7,607 nt of DNA from Acholeplasmataceae bacterium UBA4853 (GCA_002399815.1 DHEJ01000018.1:32753-40359); one strand, 5' to 3'. Positions 1-6,719 are shown, numbered from the stretch's first letter. Made by a program: numbers and translations. The notes: generated by a model not told the origin, from the letters alone.

Positions 1-543
1 AATATGATTCTTCAAACCATTAGGTCAAGAGCTCAAGTCATTCGGGTTGAAGATAATTTTGAACATGTATTTATTGATCTTTTAATGAAACAAGAAATTG
101 ATATGCCGCATGCATATTATGTAGCTAGTTTAACTAATGACTTAGAAGAAGCACTTACAATCTATGGTAATCCAATGTATCAAAAAAGTGTCGAGTACTT
201 TCAAGGGTTACTCGCTTGGATTAAAGACCCAGTACTTCCTTTAAGTTTATTAATTAATGAGGTTGGTAATAACTTTTTTGAAGATAAGTCATGGATTTCA
301 TTTATTTTAGATCAACTATCTATGACATTTTTAGATATGATTCATCTTCATATGAATCAAAAGATTCGTTTTGAGTTTTTATATGATGATTTAATTGGTT
401 TAATCACTAAAATCTCTGTAGGTAAAGCAGAAAAAATGATTCGTCTCATTCATGAAACGATTAAGAATTTAAGAATACCGATTAATATTACATTAGCTTT
501 ACAAGCATTTGCTATTCAAGCGGAGGAAATATTTAAACGATGA
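1..543 (+). CDS. holB: DNA polymerase III delta' subunit, C-terminal part (5' end outside window)
   Basis: This is the tail of the clamp-loader subunit delta', which with tau/gamma and delta opens the sliding clamp and loads it on primed DNA. The reading frame is open from the first base, so the ATG at position 4 is an internal methionine and not the start. The opening residues (TIRSRAQ, about 16-36) match the delta' 'TI.SRCQ' motif that carries the arginine finger. The Arg is kept (28-30), while the usual Cys is Ala. The remaining roughly 165 residues are helical and poorly conserved, as expected for the delta' C-terminal collar domain. The assignment rests on that motif plus synteny: holB lies upstream of yabB and rsmI in Bacillus. 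The gene ends in TGA and overlaps the next start by 4 bases. A gamma/tau subunit (dnaX) is the alternative, but the neighbours and the short C-terminus favour delta'. Confidence 0.8.
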   Translation, partial: NMILQTIRSRAQVIRVEDNFEHVFIDLLMKQEIDMPHAYYVASLTNDLEEALTIYGNPMYQKSVEYFQGLLAWIKDPVLPLSLLINEVGNNFFEDKSWISFILDQLSMTFLDMIHLHMNQKIRFEFLYDDLIGLITKISVGKAEKMIRLIHETIKNLRIPINITLALQAFAIQAEEIFKR

Positions 544-1259
544 AGTCTAGAGATTTATTAGGCACAGATTTGATAATTGAATCAAAACCAGGTAAAGCCT
601 TTAATTTAGATACAGTTGTTTTAAGTGATTTTGTAAGACTACCTAAAAATACGCATTTAGTATTTGATTTTGGATGTGGTAATGCAGCAATTATGCTTTA
701 TTTATCACATAAATTTAAAGGATTTATTAAAGGGTTTGAAATTCAATCTCACCGAGTGTTATCAGCAATTCAAAATATTAAATTAAATCAATTAGAAGAT
801 AGGTTGATAGTTGTAGAGGTCGATTTAAAGTCTCATGTAGAACCTAAATTAGCAGATGTTATTGTTTCTAATCCACCTTTTTTCAAAGTGAATTTAAATT
901 CAAAACGTAGTTTAGATTCAGATATGGAAATTGCTAAGCATGAAGTTCATTTAAATTTAGAAGATTTAGTATATGCTGCTAGAAAAAATATTAATCATGG
1001 TGGTTTATTTTTTATGATTCATAAAGCAGACAGATTAGAAGAAATCATATCTACTTTAAATAAATATGACTTTAGAGTTAAACGTCTTCGTTTTGTTCAT
1101 CCAACTATTAACCATGAACCAAATCAAGTTTTAATTGAAGCACAGTTTAAAGCGAAACCTCATATGATTGTCATGCCACCACTCATTCAGTATGAAAGTG
1201 GTACAATATATACGAAAGAAATGCAATCTATTTATGAAGGAAGAAGTTATATTAAATGA
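540..1259 (+). CDS. trmN6: TrmN6/YabB-type tRNA (adenine-N6)-methyltransferase
   Basis: A class I SAM-dependent methyltransferase of 239 residues, close to E. coli TrmN6 (YfiC) and Bacillus YabB in length. The E. coli enzyme methylates N6 of A37 in tRNA1(Val). The SAM-binding glycine motif is DFGCGN (residues 43-48). The catalytic motif IV is NPPFF (111-115), the N-P-P-[FY] signature of amino-group methyltransferases. The N-terminus (residues 1-30) has the family's 'DLL..dl.i.q....F.ldtv.L..Fv' pattern. The start overlaps the holB stop as ATGA. A GGAGG lies at 522-526, 13 bases upstream, which is longer than ideal, so translation is probably coupled to holB. The exact tRNA target here is inferred from the family; a related N6-adenine or glutamine methyltransferase is less likely given the synteny with yabB. 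Confidence 0.85.
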   Translation: MKSRDLLGTDLIIESKPGKAFNLDTVVLSDFVRLPKNTHLVFDFGCGNAAIMLYLSHKFKGFIKGFEIQSHRVLSAIQNIKLNQLEDRLIVVEVDLKSHVEPKLADVIVSNPPFFKVNLNSKRSLDSDMEIAKHEVHLNLEDLVYAARKNINHGGLFFMIHKADRLEEIISTLNKYDFRVKRLRFVHPTINHEPNQVLIEAQFKAKPHMIVMPPLIQYESGTIYTKEMQSIYEGRSYIK

Positions 1260-2101
1260 GAATCCAACATAGCTTTTTAGAAGATAAACCAACTTTATAT
1301 GTGGTGAGTACACCAATCGGTAACTTAGGTGATATGTCTAAAAGAGCACTTGAGATTTTAGAGATGGTGGATCTTATTTTATGCGAGGATACAAGAGTTA
1401 CTGCTAAACTGTTAAATTACTTTAATTTAAAAAATAAGATGGAAAGTTATCAAATTTTTAATGAACATAGTAAAGTAGAGGATTTAGTTTCTAGAATGCG
1501 TGAGGGTATGAATGTAGCACTTGTTAGTGATGCGGGTACGCCACTTGTTAATGATCCTGGATATCTTTTAGTTAAAGAAGCAATTAGACAAGAAATAAAT
1601 GTGGTAAGTATACCTGGTGCTAGTGCACTACTTACAGCTTTAGTATCATCTGGATTACTGCCTCAACCTTTTACCTTTATCGGTTTTTTACCTAAAAAAC
1701 AAGGTGAACTTACTAAGGTTCTAACAAAGTATATTAAAAGAGAAGAAACACTAATTATTTATGAATCCCCATTAAGAATCAGTAAAACATTAAAAGATTT
1801 ATTTGATGTCTTAGGAAATAGAAATCTAGTCTTATGCCGTGAACTTACAAAGAAGTTTGAAACGATCTATCGTGGTGACTTAGTATCAATGATGGATGAG
1901 GTCTTTGATACCAGAGGTGAGTATGTCATCTTACTTGAAGGTGATTTTGTTGAAGTTGAACAAGTACTTGATGCCATAGCTTTAGTAAACCTGTATAAGG
2001 AACAAGGACTAGAAGAAAAAGAAGCTTTTAAAAAGGCAGCTAAGGATTTAGGCGTTCATAAATCAGAAGTGTATAAAGTGTATAAAATTAGTAAAACATG
2101 A
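1256..2101 (+). CDS. rsmI: 16S rRNA (cytidine-1402 2'-O)-methyltransferase RsmI
   Basis: RsmI methylates the 2'-O of C1402 in the decoding centre of the 30S subunit, using SAM. The 281 residues match the family length (about 285). Signatures in order: VSTPIGNLGD (17-26), LCEDTR (42-47), SDAGTP (91-96), IPGASA (119-124), GFLPKK (143-148) and YESPLR (169-174), all characteristic of the tetrapyrrole-methylase-fold RsmI/YraL group. The C-terminal residues 254-280 form the small helical tail (AAKDLGVHKSEVYK) typical of these proteins. The ATG at 1256 overlaps the trmN6 TGA by 4 bases. A weak GAAGGA lies at 1236-1241, so coupling with trmN6 is likely. It corresponds to Bacillus yabC. It ends in TGA and no hairpin terminator follows, so readthrough transcripts would run into the metG T-box leader. 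Confidence 0.95.
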   Translation: MRIQHSFLEDKPTLYVVSTPIGNLGDMSKRALEILEMVDLILCEDTRVTAKLLNYFNLKNKMESYQIFNEHSKVEDLVSRMREGMNVALVSDAGTPLVNDPGYLLVKEAIRQEINVVSIPGASALLTALVSSGLLPQPFTFIGFLPKKQGELTKVLTKYIKREETLIIYESPLRISKTLKDLFDVLGNRNLVLCRELTKKFETIYRGDLVSMMDEVFDTRGEYVILLEGDFVEVEQVLDAIALVNLYKEQGLEEKEAFKKAAKDLGVHKSEVYKVYKISKT

Positions 2102-2119
2102 GTGCTTTATTTTTATATT

Positions 2120-2130
2120 TATAATATAAT
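2120..2130 (+). promoter_or_regulatory. Candidate -10 region for the metG T-box transcript
   Basis: Two overlapping TATAAT hexamers occur at 2120-2125 and 2125-2130, just after the rsmI stop and about 32 bases before stem I of the T-box leader. A start near 2132-2137 would include the complete leader. No convincing -35 box is seen 16-18 bases upstream, so the call rests on the -10 match and position. Another TATAAT at 2174-2179 lies inside stem I and would start the RNA too late to make a working T-box. Confidence 0.4.
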
Positions 2131-2161
2131 AAACATGACAACTAAATCATACAATTAAAAA

Positions 2162-2385
2162 GAGTTTGTATACTATAATTATTTTAAAGAGAGTCTTATC
2201 AAGGTGGAAGTAAGACAAATAGTAGATACAGTATGGCTTTTTAGTAACTCATTTGAATTCATAGTAATTTGAGTCGTTATACTTACGTTACAAGTAAAGA
2301 GGGCTAGAGCAATCTAGAACTAAGGTGGTACCGCGGAAATTAAAATCTTTCGTCCTTAGACTAATTTTTAGTTTAAGGATTTTTT
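2162..2385 (+). promoter_or_regulatory. Methionine-specific T-box riboswitch (tRNA-sensing leader) of metG
   Basis: T-box leaders bind uncharged tRNA and allow transcription of the downstream gene only when the cognate amino acid is short. Stem I can be drawn: base helix 2162-2166 with 2246-2250, middle helix 2178-2184 with 2217-2223, and a distal hairpin 2193-2198 with 2211-2216 carrying AAGGTGGAAG in its loop. An AAAGAGAG stretch (2186-2193) gives the usual purine bulge. The 3' side of the specifier loop holds ATG (2233-2235), which fits the methionine anticodon. Stem III is CTAGA/TCTAG (2304-2308 with 2313-2317). The T-box sequence AAGGTGGTACCGCG is at 2322-2335; its TGGT (2326-2329) would pair with the ACCA end of tRNA-Met. 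The antiterminator pairs 2320-2325 with 2354-2359 and 2333-2335 with 2351-2353, around a 7-base bulge. The fold was done by eye; stem II is the least certain part. Confidence 0.95.
2353..2385 (+). terminator. T-box leader terminator, competing with the antiterminator
   Basis: A 12-bp hairpin (2353-2364 with 2368-2379, one G-U pair, 3-base loop) is followed by six T (2380-2385). Its 5' arm contains CCTTAG (2354-2359), the same bases that pair with CTAAGG of the T-box in the antiterminator. The two structures are therefore mutually exclusive, the standard transcription-attenuation arrangement. It probably also stops readthrough from rsmI when methionine is plentiful. Confidence 0.95.
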
Positions 2386-2401
2386 ATTTAAAAATATATT
2401 T

Positions 2402-2406
2402 AGGAG
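2402..2406 (+). promoter_or_regulatory. Ribosome binding site that fixes the metG start
   Basis: AGGAG lies 8 bases before the ATG at 2415. This supports 2415 as the start rather than the in-frame GTG at 2325, which lies inside the T-box sequence and would translate the antiterminator and terminator. Confidence 0.9.
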
Positions 2407-2414
2407 ACAAAAAG

Positions 2415-3965
2415 ATGTCAAAGAAACCATATTATATATCAACAGCAATTGCATATGCATCAGCAATTCCTCATATCGGAAACGTTTATGAAATCATCCT
2501 AGCGGATGCTATTGCTAGATTTAAACGTTTAGAAGGGTATGATGTATATTTCCAAACTGGAACTGATGAACACGGCCAAAAAATAGAGAATAATGCGAAA
2601 AATCAAGACTTACCTACTCAAGGTTATGTCGATATGATTTCATCTGAGATTATGAGAATATTTGATTTAGTTAATATCAGTTATGATAAGTTTGTTAGAA
2701 CAACGGATCAAAATCATAAGACAGCTGTAGCTCATATCTTTGAAAAACTGCTTTTACAAGGTGATATTTATTTAGGTAAATATGAAGGTTGGTACTCGAT
2801 TGCAGATGAAGCATTTTTAACTAAAACAGAAATTGTTGATGGTAAAGGACCAAGCGGTGACATTCCTGTTTGGATGAGTGAAGAAGCTTACTTCTTTAAA
2901 TTAAGTAAGTACCAAGATCGTTTAATTAAACATATCCACGATAATCCATCCTTTATTAAACCAGAATCTAGAAAAAATGAAGTTTTAACAAATTTCTTAA
3001 GTGAACCATTACCAGATTTAAGTGTATCAAGAACATCCTTTAAATGGGGGATACCTGTGATATCTAATCCTAAACATGTTATTTATGTATGGATGGATGC
3101 ATTAAGTAACTATATTACTGGTTTAGGATATGATCCTTTAACAAGTCGTAACGATTTTAGTAAGTTCTGGCCAGCTGATCTTCATTTGATTGGTAAAGAT
3201 ATTATTAGATTCCATGTTATTTATTGGCCGATTATCTTAATGGCTTTAGGCATTGAATTACCAAAAGCAATTTTTGGTCATCCTTGGGTATTAGTTGATA
3301 AGAATAAGATGAGTAAATCAGTGGGTAATACGTTATACACTGATAAGCTTGTTCAACATTTTGGTGTCGATGCTTTAAGATATTATGTATTACATGAGAT
3401 TCCTTATGCTCAAGATGGTAATATAACTTATGAGTTAATGATTGAAAGAAATAACTCTGATTTAGCAAACACATTAGGAAACTTAGTGAATCGTACGATT
3501 GGTATGATTAATAAGTATCAAAATGGGTTAGTTAAAAAAGTAATGCTAGATGAGATGTTTGAATATGGTTTAAAGGAAAAAGCAGAAGCATTGTTTGATA
3601 CTGTTAAAAATCATATGGATGAACTTAGAGTTGGGGATGCACTTGAATCATTAATGATTGTAGCAAGAGCTGCTAATAAGTATATTGATATATCTGAACC
3701 TTGGAACTTGAAAAAACAAGGAGAAGATGATAAATTAGCACATGTTTTATACAGTTTAGTTGAAACAATTAGAGTTCTAGCTGTCTACTTACAAGTGTTT
3801 ATGCCACAAACTGCAACAAAGATTTTTAATCAACTAAATATTGAACAAACTGGCTTAGATAGTGTTAAAATATTTGGTGGTTACGAAGAACAAATGATTG
3901 GTAAAGCAGAAGTATTATTTGAACGATTTGACCCAGAAAAGAAGTTAGCTGAGATTATAGGATAA
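2415..3965 (+). CDS. metG: Methionyl-tRNA synthetase (short form)
   Basis: Class I aminoacyl-tRNA synthetase that charges tRNA-Met with methionine in the cytoplasm. From the ATG at 2415 it has 516 residues. HIGN (20-23) is the HIGH motif and KMSKS is at 298-302. Other family blocks include TGTDEHG (48-54), FVRTTD near 93-98, ESYFF-like EEAYFFKLSKY (156-166) and SRKNEV near 185-190. The zinc-knot cysteines seen in many MetRS are replaced (S128, D131, G145, G148), and the protein has no cysteine at all. This matches the metal-free knot known in Staphylococcus-type enzymes. The C-terminal tRNA-binding (EMAPII/Trbp111-like) domain of the longer Bacillus MetS is absent, as in mollicute enzymes. 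Expression is controlled by the T-box immediately upstream. The yitT-family gene starts 3 bases after the stop. Confidence 0.97.
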   Translation: MSKKPYYISTAIAYASAIPHIGNVYEIILADAIARFKRLEGYDVYFQTGTDEHGQKIENNAKNQDLPTQGYVDMISSEIMRIFDLVNISYDKFVRTTDQNHKTAVAHIFEKLLLQGDIYLGKYEGWYSIADEAFLTKTEIVDGKGPSGDIPVWMSEEAYFFKLSKYQDRLIKHIHDNPSFIKPESRKNEVLTNFLSEPLPDLSVSRTSFKWGIPVISNPKHVIYVWMDALSNYITGLGYDPLTSRNDFSKFWPADLHLIGKDIIRFHVIYWPIILMALGIELPKAIFGHPWVLVDKNKMSKSVGNTLYTDKLVQHFGVDALRYYVLHEIPYAQDGNITYELMIERNNSDLANTLGNLVNRTIGMINKYQNGLVKKVMLDEMFEYGLKEKAEALFDTVKNHMDELRVGDALESLMIVARAANKYIDISEPWNLKKQGEDDKLAHVLYSLVETIRVLAVYLQVFMPQTATKIFNQLNIEQTGLDSVKIFGGYEEQMIGKAEVLFERFDPEKKLAEIIG

Positions 3966-3968
3966 GAG

Positions 3969-4958
3969 ATGAAAAAGATAAAAGAATTCTTTGCAAGTGA
4001 ATTATATAAGAAAAAAATTAGACCGGAATTAGTTAGAACAGTCGCTGTGATTGTTTTTACGATTATTTATGGTTTTGGTGTCACATGGTTTTTAGAGTCA
4101 TCAGTAATTCCGATGTATACCGGTGGTATACCAGGTATTGCACAATTAATCCGTGATTTCATGAAATACTCATTGTTATGGGATATTTCTGGATGGGAAG
4201 GTTTATTCTTAAGTTTATTTGTTGTAATAGCAAACATTCCTATTATGTTATTGGGATGGTTTGGTGTTTCAAAGAAATTCGTTATATATTCTTTTATCTC
4301 AGTCATTATTCAAGCGACCATGTTAGGATTTATTCCTAGAATTGATTTAGGATTATCCAGTGAGTCACAAGCACTAACAGCTACAATTCTAGGTGGTATT
4401 TTAATTGGTATTGGTGTGGGTGGTGCTTTAAAATATGGTACATCAACTGGTGGACTTGATATTGTTGCTCAATATCTTTCACTTAAAAAAGGTAAGAGTG
4501 TTGGGTTTATTTCAATGATTATGAACATCGTGATTGCATTATTAGGTGGTATCATTACAGCACCAGATTTAGTCACTAGAGGTGTTTTAGCAAACGTTGA
4601 TCAAGCAACTGCAGCTGCAGGAATTGTTATTAGTTATACAATCTTAAGACTGGTTGTATCAACCATTATGACAGATAGATTACATACAGCATATCAATTC
4701 ATATTAGTAGACATTATTACTGAAAATCCTAGTGACATTGTTTCTGATATATTGGTTAAGATCTACCGTGGTGTGACCCTTATTAATGTGCAAGGTGGAT
4801 TTACTAAAAAGGATAAAACATTAATTAAAGTTGTGATCTCAAGTTATGAATTAACAAGTTTAACCCAAATGGTTAATCAAATAGACCCTAAAGCATTTAT
4901 TATTACACAACCGGTTAAACAAGTATTTGGAAACTTCAAGAAGAAAACGATTGCTTAA
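3969..4958 (+). CDS. YitT-family membrane protein (DUF161 + DUF2179)
   Basis: An integral membrane protein of 329 residues whose molecular function is not established for the family. Hydrophobic segments lie at about 22-43, 78-100, 103-122, 136-155, 178-197 and 213-234. The two family glycine signatures are TGGIPGIA (51-58) and GTSTGGLDIVAQ (157-168). A cytosolic C-terminal DUF2179 domain spans roughly 265-325, with RGVTLINVQGGFTKKDK, then IDPKAF and a final VFGNF. A basic N-terminal extension (1-20) is somewhat longer than in many YitT proteins. The start lies 3 bases after the metG stop, with AGGA at 3959-3962 as a modest ribosome site, so it is very likely cotranscribed and coupled with metG. 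By position it belongs to the methionine T-box regulon. A transport role is only an inference from the membrane topology. Confidence 0.9.
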   Translation: MKKIKEFFASELYKKKIRPELVRTVAVIVFTIIYGFGVTWFLESSVIPMYTGGIPGIAQLIRDFMKYSLLWDISGWEGLFLSLFVVIANIPIMLLGWFGVSKKFVIYSFISVIIQATMLGFIPRIDLGLSSESQALTATILGGILIGIGVGGALKYGTSTGGLDIVAQYLSLKKGKSVGFISMIMNIVIALLGGIITAPDLVTRGVLANVDQATAAAGIVISYTILRLVVSTIMTDRLHTAYQFILVDIITENPSDIVSDILVKIYRGVTLINVQGGFTKKDKTLIKVVISSYELTSLTQMVNQIDPKAFIITQPVKQVFGNFKKKTIA

Positions 4959-4984
4959 ATATACACATAAAAGAGGTGTAGTTC

Positions 4985-5329
4985 ATGATGTCAGACTTTA
5001 TCATTTCAACAACCCATCAATTAGAAGGGTACAAGATTACTAAGTACATTGATGTAATCTTTGAAGAAAATGTATTTGGACTGAGTTTAGAAACATCCGT
5101 TCAATCATTTGGTGAAATCTTTAAAGGTTTTTCTGGAGAACGTTTTGATGCAATTTCTAATCGCATTGAAGAAATTAAAGAAGAAGTTAAGAAAAGAATC
5201 ATTAGAAAAGCGATTAGAAAAGGTGCAAATGCACTCATTGGTTTTGATGTAGAAACAACATCAAGAGAAAATGGTGGTATTACGATTTCAATGTCAGGTA
5301 CTGCTGTGTTTATTGAAAAGCGTGTATAA
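4985..5329 (+). CDS. YbjQ/UPF0145 family protein
   Basis: A small soluble protein of 114 residues, close to the roughly 105-residue family norm. It shows the family layout: an N-terminal 'iisTt..leGy.I..y..vi.e.V.G' strand pair (residues 5-35), a central helix rich in E and K (about 58-80), then KGANALIGFDVE (84-95) and a closing MSGTAVFIE (102-110), matching the conserved 'GAdAvvG.d.d' and 'SGTAV' blocks. The family is sometimes labelled a putative heavy-metal-binding domain, but no function is proven. GAGG at 4973-4976 is 8 bases upstream of the ATG at 4985; a second ATG at 4988 is also possible. The gap to the YitT gene is only 26 bases without a terminator or visible promoter, so it is probably the last gene of the metG unit. 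Confidence 0.85.
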   Translation: MMSDFIISTTHQLEGYKITKYIDVIFEENVFGLSLETSVQSFGEIFKGFSGERFDAISNRIEEIKEEVKKRIIRKAIRKGANALIGFDVETTSRENGGITISMSGTAVFIEKRV

Positions 5330-5350
5330 GAACATTAATATTTTGAATTT

Positions 5351-5382
5351 AAATTATCTACAAATGTAGATAATTTTTTTTA
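5351..5382 (+). terminator. Rho-independent terminator closing the metG-yitT-ybjQ unit
   Basis: An 11-bp stem pairs 5351-5361 with 5366-5376 around an AAAT loop (5362-5365). It runs into a T-rich tract through about 5381. It begins 22 bases after the ybjQ stop. Confidence 0.92.
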
Positions 5383-5435
5383 TGAAATAGAGAAACCGAA
5401 AAAATTATAGTTATTTACCTTCAATTTATAAATAA

Positions 5436-5444
5436 TGCTATAAT
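5436..5444 (+). promoter_or_regulatory. Extended -10 promoter of the diguanylate cyclase gene
   Basis: TGCTATAAT is a perfect TATAAT (5439-5444) preceded by the extended TGn element. A weak -35-like TTTACC (5414-5419) sits 19 bases upstream, and extended -10 promoters can tolerate a poor -35. The predicted start is about 5451, giving a leader of roughly 77 bases. It is the only strong promoter-like site between the ybjQ terminator and the next gene. Confidence 0.7.
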
Positions 5445-5471
5445 TAAAGTATGAAATACTACAAGATGAAT

Positions 5472-5513
5472 GATTAAAAAATGGTTGAGTATTTGTAGAT
5501 CAACTTTTTAATC
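5472..5513 (+). promoter_or_regulatory. Inverted repeat / leader hairpin upstream of the diguanylate cyclase
   Basis: GATTAAAAA (5472-5480) is exactly complementary to TTTTTAATC (5505-5513). An inner stem GTTGA (5484-5488) with TCAAC (5500-5504) follows a 3-base bulge. The loop is 11 bases (5489-5499). No T tract follows on the plus strand; the ribosome site AAAAAGG (5516-5522) comes next instead, so it is not a plus-strand terminator. It lies within the predicted 5' leader. It could be an RNA regulatory hairpin or a DNA operator; the sequence alone does not decide. Confidence 0.6.
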
Positions 5514-5527
5514 ACAAAAAGGTATAT

Positions 5528-6700
5528 ATGATATTAACAGGGGAGAATTTAAGACTATTTATTTCTCAAGGGTTTACCTTATATTTTTTATTGATGTTCA
5601 TCCCTTTAAAGGCACCTGTTAAAAGAAATGTCATATATATTTTGGTTCTAGCAACCTTAGTTACTATGATTAATGCTTTAATAATCATTAATTTTGGCAT
5701 TAATTTTTATATTGATTTTTATTTTTTCACCTTAACCATTCCATATATATTGATATTTTTATGTTTTGCAGTATATAAGGGTAATCCCTTAGTATTTGGT
5801 TTATTAACTATTCAAACCATGGGTAATATTGGTGTCTTAAATGGATTACTTGCATCATTTGTCTTTTTTGGTGAAGATAATGCATATGTGGATATCATTG
5901 CTAGAGTATTGACCTATTTATTATATACTCCTATTTTATTCAAATTTATTAAACCGAATTACTTAAAGATGGTTAAGATGCTTAAACAAGAGTGGTGGAT
6001 TTTAAATGCAACCCTCCTTGTTTCTTATGCATTAGCTTATTATTTACTCTTTGTACCTACACCAGTATTTGATAGACCTGATTTCTTTATCCATAGTTAT
6101 TTAGGTATTTTATTATCTATTTTGGTTTATATGATCATGTTTATTTTCTTCATTGAAGTGAAATTAAAAAAAGACATTGAAATAGATAAACAACTCTTAT
6201 CTCAACAAGTTAGTTATTTAGCAAAAGAATCTGAAAAGATTATATCTATTGCATATATAGACACATTAACTGGCGTTAAAAATAGATATTCATTATATCG
6301 AAACTTAGATCAGTTAATTCTAACTAAGAAGCACTTTTTAGTATTATTTATTGACCTGGATAACTTTAAAATTATTAATGATGATTATGACCATGCAAAA
6401 GGGGATTGTTACTTAAAGACGTTTGTTAAAACACTTGAAACGTATATCAAAGGTTATGGTGAGGTTTACCGATTTGCAGGAGATGAGTTTGTTTGTCTAG
6501 TCACTGAAAACACAGATACATTTATTCCAAATCAGCTTAGAGAATCACTTGAAGAAGCGTTTAAGATGGATATACCATTTTACGGATTTAGTCAAGGAAT
6601 ATCGGTTTATCCGTTACACGGATTAAATGCGGATGACTTAATTAATTATGCAGATCAAATGATGTATACAGAGAAAAAAGCAAAAAAAATTAGAAGATAA
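5528..6700 (+). CDS. Membrane-bound GGDEF protein, probable diguanylate cyclase
   Basis: A 390-residue protein predicted to make c-di-GMP from two GTP at the cytoplasmic face of the membrane. The N-terminal half has about seven hydrophobic helices (8-26, 34-55, 60-83, 88-113, 121-141, 157-176, 189-209). I do not recognise it as a named sensor domain. A charged, probably coiled linker (210-240) leads to the GGDEF domain (about 241-390), beginning with DTLTG (245-249). The metal and substrate residues are present: D276, D278, N284, D285, H289 and D293. The signature is AGDEF (317-321) instead of GGDEF, a variant found in some active cyclases. The RxxD inhibitory site expected at 309-312 is KGYG, so product inhibition by that site is unlikely. 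The domain ends with the usual 'AD.MMYTEKK' helix. AAAAAGG (5516-5522) precedes the ATG by 5 bases. No EAL or HD-GYP domain is present. Confidence 0.88.
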   Translation: MILTGENLRLFISQGFTLYFLLMFIPLKAPVKRNVIYILVLATLVTMINALIIINFGINFYIDFYFFTLTIPYILIFLCFAVYKGNPLVFGLLTIQTMGNIGVLNGLLASFVFFGEDNAYVDIIARVLTYLLYTPILFKFIKPNYLKMVKMLKQEWWILNATLLVSYALAYYLLFVPTPVFDRPDFFIHSYLGILLSILVYMIMFIFFIEVKLKKDIEIDKQLLSQQVSYLAKESEKIISIAYIDTLTGVKNRYSLYRNLDQLILTKKHFLVLFIDLDNFKIINDDYDHAKGDCYLKTFVKTLETYIKGYGEVYRFAGDEFVCLVTENTDTFIPNQLRESLEEAFKMDIPFYGFSQGISVYPLHGLNADDLINYADQMMYTEKKAKKIRR

Positions 6701-6719
6701 ATAAAGGGTATTATGTATT

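Noticed and set aside
4..6. ATG as the start of a 179-residue protein
   Set aside because: The frame is open to the window edge and the first residues are a conserved internal delta' motif, so the gene begins outside the window.
1131..1316. Minus-strand ORF of 61 codons
   Set aside because: It lies opposite trmN6 and rsmI, has no ribosome site or recognisable sequence, and is a shadow of the coding strand. The same holds for minus-strand frames at 3232-3474 and 4067-4306.
2174..2179. TATAAT as the metG promoter
   Set aside because: It lies inside stem I; a transcript starting after it would lack the 5' strand of the stem, and no fitting -35 is present.
2325..2414. In-frame GTG start that would extend metG by 30 codons
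   Set aside because: The extension reads through the T-box sequence, antiterminator and terminator, and its peptide does not resemble a MetRS N-terminus. The ATG at 2415 has a good AGGAG and gives the normal MetRS beginning just before HIGN.
2796..2862. Missing zinc-knot cysteines and a completely cysteine-free MetRS
   Set aside because: It looked striking, but Firmicute MetRS of the Staphylococcus type have the same cysteine-free knot, so it is a known variant and not a new feature.
5472..5513. Reading the hairpin as a plus-strand terminator
   Set aside because: No T tract follows; an A-rich ribosome binding site comes next, and the hairpin is downstream of the predicted promoter.
5330..5527. 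Possible small RNA or tRNA gene in the 198-base gap
   Set aside because: Apart from the terminator, the promoter, the mini-ORF and the leader hairpin, I see no cloverleaf or other known RNA structure.
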